Of a stretch of DNA of 44,494 nucleotides, positions 8,304 to 16,345 are shown piece by piece. Position 1 is the stretch's first letter, and the number at the start of each line of letters is the position of its first letter. Both the position numbers and the translations under genes were made by a program. Source of the stretch: Candidatus Hopanoidivorans cymbastelae (lineage in GTDB: Bacteria > Actinomycetota > Acidimicrobiia > Acidimicrobiales > Hopanoidiivorantaceae); contig JAPYNY010000046.1 in the NCBI GenBank assembly GCA_028283145.1, forward strand, positions 1 to 44,494, read 5' to 3'. The notes beneath the pieces are model-generated. The model saw only the letters and a list, made by a program, of their open reading frames with translations. It did no database searches and was not told the DNA's origin.

Positions 8304-8750
8304 CTAAACCGACGGCTGCGACCCCACCCGGCGAACCGTAGTGGCGGCAGTGCGATGCGGGGAGACCATTGAACTCAGCCGAACTTTCTTGGACGGGCCC
8401 CAATTCAAAGCCCCGTTGCTGATCAGATACAAAAACGACTCAAAAACGGCAAATGAAAACATCAACACCGCCGCAAATCCGAACAAGCCCAAGGCCCCAA
8501 GAGAGACAGCCCAAGGATACAAAAAGATGATTTCCACGTCAAACACGATAAACAGCATGGCAACCAGAAAGAACCTCACAGTGTGACGCTGCTCACTTGT
8601 ATCAACCGGTTCAACACCGCATTCGTAGGGGGCTTGCTTGACGGCGGTCTTGTGCCTAGGGGCAAGCAGCCGCGAAGCGAAAACGCTCAACACCGCAAAC
8701 ACCACGGCTAAAGCCCCCAGAGCCACAATGGGAAGGTATTGACCAAGCAT
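8304..8750 (-). CDS. nuoA: NADH-quinone oxidoreductase subunit A (NuoA)
   Basis: Small membrane subunit of complex I next to the quinone channel. It shows the expected three transmembrane segments (residues about 8-28, 60-82 and 86-112), the loop motif APYECGVEP, and FFLVAMLFIVFDVEIIFLYP in the second helix. The C-terminal ~25 residues are an Arg/Ser/Thr-rich extension. It is the first nuo gene, 41 bases after a membrane protein gene of the bc cluster and on the same strand, so the bc and nuo genes may share a transcript. Confidence 0.95.
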   Translation of the reverse strand: MLGQYLPIVALGALAVVFAVLSVFASRLLAPRHKTAVKQAPYECGVEPVDTSEQRHTVRFFLVAMLFIVFDVEIIFLYPWAVSLGALGLFGFAAVLMFSFAVFESFLYLISNGALNWGPSKKVRLSSMVSPHRTAATTVRRVGSQPSV

Positions 8751-8791
8751 ACTTATTACTGTACTTCTCTACTGTACCGCTCTGCTAGGTG

Positions 8792-9973
8792 CTAGGCACT
8801 CGGCGCATACTCCTCGTCACGACTCCTGATGCGCAACTCTCTGACATGCAAATTGATACACAACGCCACAAAGATAAGCCCTGAACCAATCGTCACCAGG
8901 CCAGGCACCAGTCTGCGGTCGCCAAGGTTTCGCTCTAGCACTATCGACAGCGTCTGCCCGTTGCGATCAATTTCGGCCAAGGGCGGTGGCTCGCCAGGAA
9001 CTTGCACCATGGGTTTGACTGGACGTGCCTGCACAACTGCATAATTGGTGGGGTGCCCCAAAAGGGCTGAGTTGGTGATCTTGTTGATAGCCCTGTCCCA
9101 GATGCTGTCGCTTTGGGGTGGTGGCTTGCCGCCACGCTGGTAGGTGTCAACCAGAGCGTAAGCCGGGGTAGCAGCACCCGCCGTGGTCGGGAACACACCC
9201 GATTCTGTAATCACCGCATCAGCCGCAGCATTGGCTTCACCCGCTTCGGCACTGGAAAGCAGCTTCCAGCCGCCCTCCAAATTGAAGAAACCCTGGTCTT
9301 GTGCCCACTCGATCACCGCCGGCGAACCGGCTGCCAAAGTGGAAAGCGACAGCTGGTCAATGGCCCGCTCCTGGCGGGTAATCTGATCCTGAATTGACCT
9401 CTCCAACTCCGAAGGGTTTAGCTTGCGGGGGTCACCAGGTTGGCGCAGACTGTTGCTGATTTCAGCACTTTCGCGAATTTGTGCTTCGTCCAAGGTGGCG
9501 AATTCCTCAATGACTGCGTCTCTGTCGGGGCCTGGGTAGATCATCACCAGCGCAATGGCCCGAGGTGTGCAGCCATCTCCTGGGGCCGTGAATTCCCAAC
9601 CGGTTTTAGACGGCGGGAAAATCCTCACTGCAGAGCAGTTGGGGTCGGGCAGCAAGTCCACATCGGCCAGATAGGCGTCTTCAATGCCTGAAGGTTCGCT
9701 GCCGGCTTCATCGGCGTAGCTGTCAATGAAAACCCAAGTCGGGGCATCACCACTATAGCCGATTCCAAACAACCACCAGACACCTGCCATGATGGTGAAC
9801 CAAGCAAAAAATCCAGCCAGCAAAACCAGCGAGCCAAGCCGAATGCCCGTGTTGGTAACCAGCAACAGCCAGACACTGCCCACCAGCACGGTACTTGCCA
9901 GCGCAACCGTCAGCAAGCCACGAATTTCAGGCTCCCAGCCAATACCTGAGATAATGAGCCAGCTTGAATTCAT
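8792..9973 (-). CDS. Membrane protein of the bc/nuo cluster, function unknown
   Basis: A 393-residue protein I cannot assign to a named family. It has two N-terminal transmembrane segments (about 18-40 and 46-68), a ~280-residue soluble domain, and a C-terminal transmembrane segment (about 352-372) followed by a charged tail. The soluble part contains CSAVRIFPPSKTGWEF and an acidic, helical middle (ELERSIQDQITRQERAIDQL). It starts three bases after the diheme cytochrome c stop and is followed by nuoA, so it is co-transcribed with respiratory genes and may be an accessory subunit. No heme or iron-sulfur motif is visible. Confidence 0.85.
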   Translation of the reverse strand: MNSSWLIISGIGWEPEIRGLLTVALASTVLVGSVWLLLVTNTGIRLGSLVLLAGFFAWFTIMAGVWWLFGIGYSGDAPTWVFIDSYADEAGSEPSGIEDAYLADVDLLPDPNCSAVRIFPPSKTGWEFTAPGDGCTPRAIALVMIYPGPDRDAVIEEFATLDEAQIRESAEISNSLRQPGDPRKLNPSELERSIQDQITRQERAIDQLSLSTLAAGSPAVIEWAQDQGFFNLEGGWKLLSSAEAGEANAAADAVITESGVFPTTAGAATPAYALVDTYQRGGKPPPQSDSIWDRAINKITNSALLGHPTNYAVVQARPVKPMVQVPGEPPPLAEIDRNGQTLSIVLERNLGDRRLVPGLVTIGSGLIFVALCINLHVRELRIRSRDEEYAPSA

Positions 9974-9976
9974 CGC

Positions 9977-11272
9977 CTAGTTCTCCTGCCCTCCTGCCGA
10001 CTGCTGTTCGGGCTGCTGCCCTACCTGCTGGCCCGCAGGCTGCTCAGACTCGCCCAGCGACCGCTCATAAGCCACGATGGCTGCTATCTGCTCAGACGTC
10101 AGCAAACCCTGTCCGCCGCGTTTTTCGCAAAAGCCGTCTCGGGCGATCGGGTCTCTTTCGCCTGCATCCCGGTCGGCTACGCACAGCCCAAAGGACGGCA
10201 TTTGCCCGCCGCCGTCGCCTTGCCCGAAATTGCCGTATTTGACTCCGTTCTGGCTGCCCAGAATGACAAGGTTCTCATGGTCTGCCGGGGTGTCGAATTG
10301 GCGCACTGTGGCACCACCGGTCAAGCTCGGGCCGAAAGCTCCGCCCCCCGACACTTCGGGTGGAATCAGCGTGCTGCCTTCGCTCTCCCTAACCTCATCT
10401 GCATCATAAGACCAGCCGGGCGTGTGGCAGCGAGCGCAGCCGTAAACTCCGTTGTCACCCTCGTTGTTGAACAGCAGCTCCCCGTAGGCCACCTGATCGG
10501 CCACCAACTCTGCCAGCCGCACCGCTACGGCTGCTTCCACCGCATCCGGGTCGGAAGCCATATCGGGCGACTCCTCCAGAATTTGGCTGCGGACTGTGGC
10601 TTCAATGCCCAAATCCACCCGACTTCTGAGCGTCTCCACATCGCTGATTTGCTCAGACGCCATATATGCGATGACTTCGTCTATCTGTTGAGTGGTGAAA
10701 GGGCCACCGCCGGGTGCACCCCAAGCCGGCATAGGCGTATTGGGCCGCCCATAATTCAACACGTATTCAACTTCTTCCACCGAATACCTGTACAGCACCG
10801 CCGCCAGAGACGGGGCCTTCCAATTCACGTTGGCCAAAAACAGGCCGTTGTCGTCCAACAAGACATCGGGCGCCGAGCCGCCCGCCCCCGAAACCGTCCC
10901 ATGACACGAAGCGCAGCGCTCCTCATACAGCACGGCCCCACGGCTAACAGCTTCGCGGTCGTTGCCCTCGACCAGCCCATCTTGGCGCCCTGGCTCCCCC
11001 AGCCAATATAGTGGCAGAGCTATGCCAATCACTACCAGACACAACAAGCCGGCAAACAAACTGCCGTCCAGCTTTTTGGTCTCCAGCTCTTCGTCTGAGT
11101 AGTAGGGCTTGCGGTTGGGCGCCAGTTCTATTTCTGAGCCGGTCTCGGCCCTGCCCTGAAACCAGTTGAAGGCCCAGTAGATGATGAATCCCCCGATGGC
11201 GATGGCAGCCAGCACTACACCCACCGTGCGCTGCGTGGAAGCAGCCAGCACAACCCCGGCAAAAAAGCTCAT
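9977..11272 (-). CDS. Membrane-anchored diheme cytochrome c of the bc complex
   Basis: A 431-residue protein with two N-terminal transmembrane segments (about 17-36 and 71-90) and two cytochrome c domains. The covalent heme motifs are CASCH at residues 120-124 and CARCH at 279-283; Met residues in TPMPAWG and GQMPSFG are likely sixth ligands. The C-terminus is Gln/Gly-rich and probably disordered. The role resembles QcrC of actinobacterial bc complexes, which passes electrons from Rieske protein to the oxidase, but two leading helices and a split cytochrome b make this a different layout. It lies 39 bases after the Rieske gene. Confidence 0.9.
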   Translation of the reverse strand: MSFFAGVVLAASTQRTVGVVLAAIAIGGFIIYWAFNWFQGRAETGSEIELAPNRKPYYSDEELETKKLDGSLFAGLLCLVVIGIALPLYWLGEPGRQDGLVEGNDREAVSRGAVLYEERCASCHGTVSGAGGSAPDVLLDDNGLFLANVNWKAPSLAAVLYRYSVEEVEYVLNYGRPNTPMPAWGAPGGGPFTTQQIDEVIAYMASEQISDVETLRSRVDLGIEATVRSQILEESPDMASDPDAVEAAVAVRLAELVADQVAYGELLFNNEGDNGVYGCARCHTPGWSYDADEVRESEGSTLIPPEVSGGGAFGPSLTGGATVRQFDTPADHENLVILGSQNGVKYGNFGQGDGGGQMPSFGLCVADRDAGERDPIARDGFCEKRGGQGLLTSEQIAAIVAYERSLGESEQPAGQQVGQQPEQQSAGGQEN

Positions 11273-11311
11273 CGGCTAAGCACCCTTGAAACCCTTTGAG
11301 GCTCAGCAGTG

Positions 11312-12193
11312 CTAATGCGAAGCCTGCCCAAGGCAGTTGGGGCCTTCCGCTTCTTGACCGGTGGTGTTAGTGCCGACAGGCGGGCCAGGAATGATCGTTC
11401 CAGTATCAACCAGCAACTCGCCGTTGGAGTTGATAGACATTTTGAACCTGTCCATGCCTCTAGGCGCCGGGCCGCCGCGCTTTTCGCCAACCCGGTTGTA
11501 CTGCGAGCCGTGGCAGGGGCATTCAAACCACTGAGAACTCACGCACTCAGGCACTGTGCAGCCCAGATGTGGGCACTTCCAAAAGAGGGCTATCACCCCT
11601 TGTTCCATGCCAGCCAACTCATCGGAAGTATAGACTTCGCGGGCTTTGTCAATTGAGGAGGCGGGATATTCAGTGATCCACATTCGGCCTTCAGACACCT
11701 TAAGGAAGCCGTTGTTGTCTTGGATTTGCTTTTTGATGTCGTCTATGTTGCCGGCATTGATGACCGCGCCGAAGCCCGTCACGAACGGCGGCCACAAAAA
11801 GCCCAGAACTGCTGCCCCGAAGCCAGTCAAGCCAAGCCCCATGAACCCGACAATTGACCTGTTGAGAAACTGGCGCCTGGAAACTCCGATCGCATCGGGG
11901 TCGGGCGGTTGCCAATCCGTAACCACCACTTCGCCTTCGACGACCTCCACATCGGAGCCTCTCCAGACTATGGCGGCTTCCTGCTCCACATCGGCGCTGG
12001 TAGCAACTAGAGCCTCAGATGTAGCGGGAGCGTCAGCAGCATCGGCCGTGGCCACGGCGGCCGATTTGTCGCGGGCTTTGGTCTCACGCGAGAGTTTGCC
12101 TGTGGCGAAGCGAGAATCACGCCGCCTGAGTGCCGCAAACAGCATGGCCATGGCAAATAGCACCAGCAGCGGGATGACTATGGCAAGTATCAT
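11312..12193 (-). CDS. Rieske [2Fe-2S] protein of the bc complex
   Basis: Carries the high-potential [2Fe-2S] cluster that takes one electron from menaquinol. Cluster motifs are CPHLGC (207-212) and CPCHGS (225-230): C207, H209, C225 and H228 are the ligands, with C212-C227 the expected disulfide. One transmembrane segment lies at residues 3-20, then a ~80-residue acidic/Ala-rich linker, then SRRQFL (105-110) before a second hydrophobic segment (113-135), resembling a Tat-type twin-arginine signal. The C-terminal tail ends in a Gly/Asn-rich stretch. The order cytochrome b, Rieske, cytochrome c supports a complete quinol-oxidising complex. Confidence 0.93.
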   Translation of the reverse strand: MILAIVIPLLVLFAMAMLFAALRRRDSRFATGKLSRETKARDKSAAVATADAADAPATSEALVATSADVEQEAAIVWRGSDVEVVEGEVVVTDWQPPDPDAIGVSRRQFLNRSIVGFMGLGLTGFGAAVLGFLWPPFVTGFGAVINAGNIDDIKKQIQDNNGFLKVSEGRMWITEYPASSIDKAREVYTSDELAGMEQGVIALFWKCPHLGCTVPECVSSQWFECPCHGSQYNRVGEKRGGPAPRGMDRFKMSINSNGELLVDTGTIIPGPPVGTNTTGQEAEGPNCLGQASH

Positions 12194-12304
12194 GGCTCAG
12201 CCCTGCCTGCTATCGGCTTTTTGCCGGATTTGCGCTTGACACTAGGTGCCGGCCACGCGCTGCAATTCTCTCCGTGTGCCACAAGTCTCGCCTTGCGCCC
12301 ATCT

Positions 12305-13117
12305 CTAGAAATCAAAGAACAGCCCTGCTTCCCAAGGGAACACGAAGTTGAAACCGGGGCCACGGAAGAACGAACCGATCATCACCAGCGTGGCCCAAAA
12401 CAGTAAATGAATGGTCATCAGCGAGATGGCAAATTTTCGCTTTTCAGGCCGATGGTCGGAATTTCTGTCCATGTAGGGGGCCAAAATAAGCAAGAAAATG
12501 CCAATGCCGGGGATGGTTACGCCGGCCACCATCGGGTGAAACATTGTCAGCAACTCCTGCAGGCCCAGGAAATACCAGGGAGCCTTGGACGGGTTGGTGG
12601 TTTCGTTGAAGTTGGCCAACTCCAGCAGGGGTGCATTCACGAAAATGGAAAACACCAGCAACAAAGCGGTCACGAACAGAGCGGCCACGAACTCCACAAT
12701 CAACAGATGCGGCCAGACGTGGACTTTGTCCGACGGCAGTGTCTTGACGTCTTGAATCGAGCCCGACTTGACTACTGTCAAGAGCCGTTGGGTGTGCCCG
12801 CCTGGACCAGTCGGGGCCAACTCTGCTGGGGGCGCCAAGGCCGGCGGTGTGGCAAGTGCGGTGGCTGTAGCCGTAGCAGTGGCAGAAGCCGGAGTGGTGC
12901 GGTCTAGCAGGTGGGCTGGGATTTTGTCGCCGGCAGACGATGCGGCGGAGGCAGCCGCGACTGGACTGGCCGCAACAGCCGCAGAGGCTGCTGGCACGCT
13001 GTCGCTTTCGGCTGCGCCGGCGCCAGAACCAGCCGGGGCCGCATCCGGACTGACACCGGTTAGACGGGCGCGTGCTTGGCGGGCCCGCTCTAGCAAATGC
13101 TCAGGGATGTCAACCAT
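12305..13117 (-). CDS. Cytochrome b C-terminal domain protein (subunit IV-like)
   Basis: The second half of a split cytochrome b, equivalent to subunit IV of b6f complexes, forming part of the quinol oxidation site. APWYFLGLQELL (residues 179-190) is the counterpart of the PEWY motif in menaquinol-type complexes. Three transmembrane segments follow from about residue 137. The first ~110 residues are not part of the family: a short motif VDIPEHLLERARQARARLTG at the N-terminus, a long Ala-rich linker, then a second, shorter copy DKIPAHLLDR (64-73). The same motif opens the cytochrome c at 22344. The gene starts nine bases after the b6-like gene. Confidence 0.92.
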   Translation of the reverse strand: MVDIPEHLLERARQARARLTGVSPDAAPAGSGAGAAESDSVPAASAAVAASPVAAASAASSAGDKIPAHLLDRTTPASATATATATALATPPALAPPAELAPTGPGGHTQRLLTVVKSGSIQDVKTLPSDKVHVWPHLLIVEFVAALFVTALLLVFSIFVNAPLLELANFNETTNPSKAPWYFLGLQELLTMFHPMVAGVTIPGIGIFLLILAPYMDRNSDHRPEKRKFAISLMTIHLLFWATLVMIGSFFRGPGFNFVFPWEAGLFFDF

Positions 13118-13126
13118 AAACCCGAC

Positions 13127-13906
13127 CTACATCGGCCCGGAGATGCCGCCGTCCTTGCGAACTCTCCAGAAATGGATGGCCATGAAAATTACAATAACAA
13201 AAGGCAACAACAGTACATGCAGCACATACCATCGCAGCAAGGTGTCGGTGCCGATTTCAACTCCGCCCAGCAGCACGAAGCGCACTTGATCGCCAAAAAC
13301 AGGCGTATAACCCATCATGTTGGTGCCCACCGTTACGGCCCACAGAGCCAACTGGTCCCACGGCAGCAGATAGCCGGTGAATGACAGCAGCAGCGTGAGC
13401 GTCAACAGCACCACGCCAATCACCCAGTTGAACTCCCTGGGCGGCTTGTAGGCCCCGTGGTAGAAAACCCTGGCCATGTGCAAAAACACTGTCAGCACCA
13501 TCAGATGGGCGGCCCAGCGGTGCATGTTGCGCACCAGCAGCCCGAAAGTCACTGAAGTCTCCAAGGTGGAAATGTCGTCCCAAGCCGAAGCGGCGTCAGG
13601 CCGGTAGAAGAACATCAAGAATATCCCCGTGACGGTCAGCAAAATGAACAAGAAAAAGCTCAGCCCGCCCAGACACAACGTGTAACTCACCCGCACTGCG
13701 TGGCGCTTCACCTTCACGGGATGCAGGTGATACAGCACGCTGTTCATGATCACATAGGAACGATTTCGGGGGCTGTCGGTGTAGCCCTTGCGGAAGATGG
13801 AGCCAGGTCGGAAAATGGAGTTCCAAGCCTGGGAGCCTGTTACCTTGTCGGCTAGGTCAGAAGCCGACTGCCTGGCCTTGTATGATGCGGGGAGCTTTGA
13901 CGACAT
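13127..13906 (-). CDS. Cytochrome b6-like protein of a menaquinol bc complex
   Basis: Four-helix cytochrome b core binding two b-type hemes. The histidines H129 (RNMHRW), H143 (FLHMARV), H230 (VLHVLLLP) and H245 (AIHFWRVRKDG) have spacings of 14 and 15, as in cytochrome b6. Cys78 in TLCLGGLSFF aligns with the b6 cysteine (Cys35) that anchors the extra heme c-i. SFTGYLLPWDQ is the conserved loop. The C-terminus RKDGGISGPM also matches b6 length. With the subunit-IV-like gene downstream it makes a split cytochrome b, unlike the fused mycobacterial QcrB. Confidence 0.94.
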   Translation of the reverse strand: MSSKLPASYKARQSASDLADKVTGSQAWNSIFRPGSIFRKGYTDSPRNRSYVIMNSVLYHLHPVKVKRHAVRVSYTLCLGGLSFFLFILLTVTGIFLMFFYRPDAASAWDDISTLETSVTFGLLVRNMHRWAAHLMVLTVFLHMARVFYHGAYKPPREFNWVIGVVLLTLTLLLSFTGYLLPWDQLALWAVTVGTNMMGYTPVFGDQVRFVLLGGVEIGTDTLLRWYVLHVLLLPFVIVIFMAIHFWRVRKDGGISGPM

Positions 13907-13916
13907 TTTGAATATT

Positions 13917-14333
13917 CTATGTAAGTCTCATGCCATAGCCGTAGCCGTGGGACGCTACACGCTGCTGGCGGTCGCCTTCGGGAGGCGCTTCTCCCAGTTT
14001 GCCCAAGATGATGACGCCCGTGGGGCAGCGGTCAACGCAAAGGGCGCAGCGGGTGCACACATCGTCGTCAATCGTGAAGATCACATGGTCGCTGGGATCG
14101 GCTCCAGGCTGTTCTGTGCCGATGGCTTCGTCAATGGCCTCGGGGGTAACCATGTGAATGCACTTCCAAGGGCAGATGTCAACGCAGCCCTCGCACATGA
14201 TGCACTCGGACTGGTCGATGTGAATGAACTGCTTAGGTTTGACGGCTTGCGAAAGCCAATCGGTGCCGACTTCCTGAAGGACGTAGTCCTCGCGAAACTC
14301 AGGCAATGGGGGATTGGCGTCAGTTGCTGCCAT
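13917..14333 (-). CDS. 2x[4Fe-4S] ferredoxin in the bc operon
   Basis: A 138-residue ferredoxin with two classical cluster motifs: C44, C47, C50, C54 (CIMCEGCVDICP) and C93, C96, C99, C103 (CTRCALCVDRCP). An extra ~38 residues precede the first cluster, the loop between clusters is about 38 residues, and a Gly/Tyr-rich tail ends the protein. It lies ten bases upstream of the cytochrome b gene, so it is probably co-transcribed and may donate electrons to, or be a subunit of, the bc complex. That role is inferred from position; classical bc complexes have no such subunit. Confidence 0.92.
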   Translation of the reverse strand: MAATDANPPLPEFREDYVLQEVGTDWLSQAVKPKQFIHIDQSECIMCEGCVDICPWKCIHMVTPEAIDEAIGTEQPGADPSDHVIFTIDDDVCTRCALCVDRCPTGVIILGKLGEAPPEGDRQQRVASHGYGYGMRLT

Positions 14334-14401
14334 GTTTATGCTCCTTTCGCAACCTCTTGGACTCTGTCTTCTTGGATTCCATTTTCTCAGCGTCCGTCCG
14401 C

Positions 14402-15019
14402 TTAGATTCCGTCCACGAACCCATTGGATTCCACTTGCGAACTCACCAGCGGTCGGCCGAACTTGGACTTGGGAACTTCAGGGGCTGCCACTGGCTTGTC
14501 CCGCCTCTGCCAAATGGAAAACATGGCAATGTTAGCTGCCAGAGCTGCCCCATATATGCCGCTGGCCAGAATGTCTCTGAGGATTCTGTAGTCAAGATTG
14601 AAAGGCAAAGCCCATTCCAGCAAGCCCTGCCCTTCGGCCCACCAACTTGGTAGAGTCGGCCCGACAAGTCGGCGGTCTTGACGCCAACTCAGTTCGTTGT
14701 CGGCAAACGACAAAAACAGGTGAGGCATGACGCCGTAAATCCAGAACATCAAGAAGAAAACGACTGCTGCGCCCATCATGGCTTCGCCCCAGGTTGCTTC
14801 GGCGTTCTGGGGGCGGCGGCGGCCGTATTCCATGATGGCCACGACGACCAGACAGCTCACCACCCACGAGGAGGTAAAGGCCACGTTGAAGTAGGGAGGG
14901 TCAACAGCGTCTGTAATCGCCAGCCACAGGGCTAGAAAGCCGAAGACCATGACCGAAGTGCCGACCAGCGCCTTGTAAAACTTCTGCAGGCTCAGATCTA
15001 TTTGGCGGGGGTTGGACAT
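14402..15019 (-). CDS. Four-helix membrane protein, first gene of the bc cluster
   Basis: A 205-residue membrane protein of unknown function with predicted transmembrane segments at about 17-37, 48-65, 80-101 and 147-167. A soluble loop containing DNELSWRQDRRLVGPTLPSW lies between the third and fourth. No heme, iron-sulfur or nucleotide motif is visible. It is 68 bases upstream of the ferredoxin and is the first gene of the run, so it is likely an accessory or assembly subunit of this complex. A promoter should lie in 15020-15247, but I see no convincing boxes. Confidence 0.82.
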   Translation of the reverse strand: MSNPRQIDLSLQKFYKALVGTSVMVFGFLALWLAITDAVDPPYFNVAFTSSWVVSCLVVVAIMEYGRRRPQNAEATWGEAMMGAAVVFFLMFWIYGVMPHLFLSFADNELSWRQDRRLVGPTLPSWWAEGQGLLEWALPFNLDYRILRDILASGIYGAALAANIAMFSIWQRRDKPVAAPEVPKSKFGRPLVSSQVESNGFVDGI

Positions 15020-15247
15020 GCTAGGCGATGGGGATCAGGTGGCTATGAGTGGGTTGCTGGGTGCTGCTGGTCGCATAAACACGCATCAAGGTTATTTTAC
15101 AGCCCAACTCCGTTTTGGCTGCATTTTCAAAAAATGCCGTTCCCCTTGGCACGCCATTCTCCTTGCCACCATGGCGGTCTTGCTGCCAGCAGCCGTTAGG
15201 CAGGAGCTTTTGGCGTGGGTGTGGACTGGCAATACTGCCAGCAAATC

Positions 15248-16107
15248 CTACACGGAACAGCAAGAGTTGGAGCCGTCAGCGGAGGCTTCAAGGTATATCA
15301 TATAAGGTCTGCCGTTAGTGCTCCAGTGGATGAGACCGGCTACGTCTAGGATTGTGTGTGTTTTGGAGTTTGTTGTAGTGGGGTATTATGTTGTGTTTGA
15401 GGATGTAGTCCCGTATTTTGCTTTGTGGTGTTTTCCAGTGCTGGTTGTAGTCGGTTAGGTTGATGCCATGCTCATGCTTTGCCGCTTTGACCGGTGGCTG
15501 CTATGCCTGTTGGTGTAAGCGGGCTTGGACGGTATTGTCCCCTGCCGTCTTCGTAGCGGTATATGTCTTTGACCGGAGTTCGGTATAGGGCGGATTCCAA
15601 ACAGGCTGTCTGGTCTCGCCGTAAAAAAGGAGGTGGTCGTTGGCCTTTGGATATTTGGTCTTGTTGTCGCGGCCTTTGTTGCGTCGCCAAACAATGTTGT
15701 TCCTATAGTTCTTGGCGCCGAAGATGTGCCATTACGAGTTCCAGCGAATGATTCATGGCGTCGTCGCAATGAAGGTAAATGCTGCCAGTATCAGTTAATA
15801 GGTGGTGTGTTTCAAGCAGGCGTATTGCTGTATAAATCAAATACGCTTGATCTGGCTTAGACGGCAAAGATTGGATCAGCAGGTTCAGGTTCGGGTTGGT
15901 GTTGGCTATCTCACCTAGCCAGGCTTCATCCACCAAGTCCATTGACCACAAGTCGTTGAAAGCAGCGTCAGAGCCTATAGGAGCTGCGAACTGACCTTTG
16001 CTGTTGAACGGCGGATCCAAATAAACCAAATCAACACTGCCGGTCGGCAGCCTACGCAATATACGGATGTTGTCATTTATATAGATAGTTGATGTAGGAA
16101 TAGCCAT
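15248..16107 (-). pseudogene. Frameshifted remnant of a DPPF-type adenine DNA methyltransferase
   Basis: The first 134 codons are intact and carry a beta-class methyltransferase start: motif IV DLVYLDPPFNS near residues 26-36, then DAAFNDLWSMDLVDEAWLG. The frame stops at about 15703. Family-like sequence then continues in other frames: FGAKNYRNNIVWRRNKG, then LYRTPVKDIYRYEDGRGQY and LTPTGI, then HGINLTDYNQHWKTPQSK, then ILDVAGLIHWSTNGRPY, ending at a TAG at 15248-15250. At least four frame changes are needed; one looks like a single inserted A in the sequence GCATGAGCATGG. The AdoMet-binding end is missing. Decay of an acquired gene is the simplest explanation. Confidence 0.8.
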
Positions 16108-16345
16108 TGATCTAGATAGTGGATGAGCTTGCTAGTTCTTAGGCTGCTTGTGTTGGATAACCGGCAGCTAGTCAAGGCAATCTGTCTTGGCTGGCAAGCT
16201 CTTTCAACAGCTATTCAGCTAGCCGCTGTTGTGACAGGCAAGCCATGGGCTTAGATGTGTTTTGGCGGCATTGGAACACTGCTTTTGCATTGCTGGCAGC
16301 GTATCGTGAAGTGCCAGCTGTTAGGCAGATGGATGTGGCTGCCAG

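Noticed and set aside
10202..11011. A 269-codon plus-strand frame within the diheme cytochrome c gene.
   Set aside because: It is antisense to a gene with clear heme motifs and has no domain of its own; open antisense frames are common in such GC-biased coding DNA.
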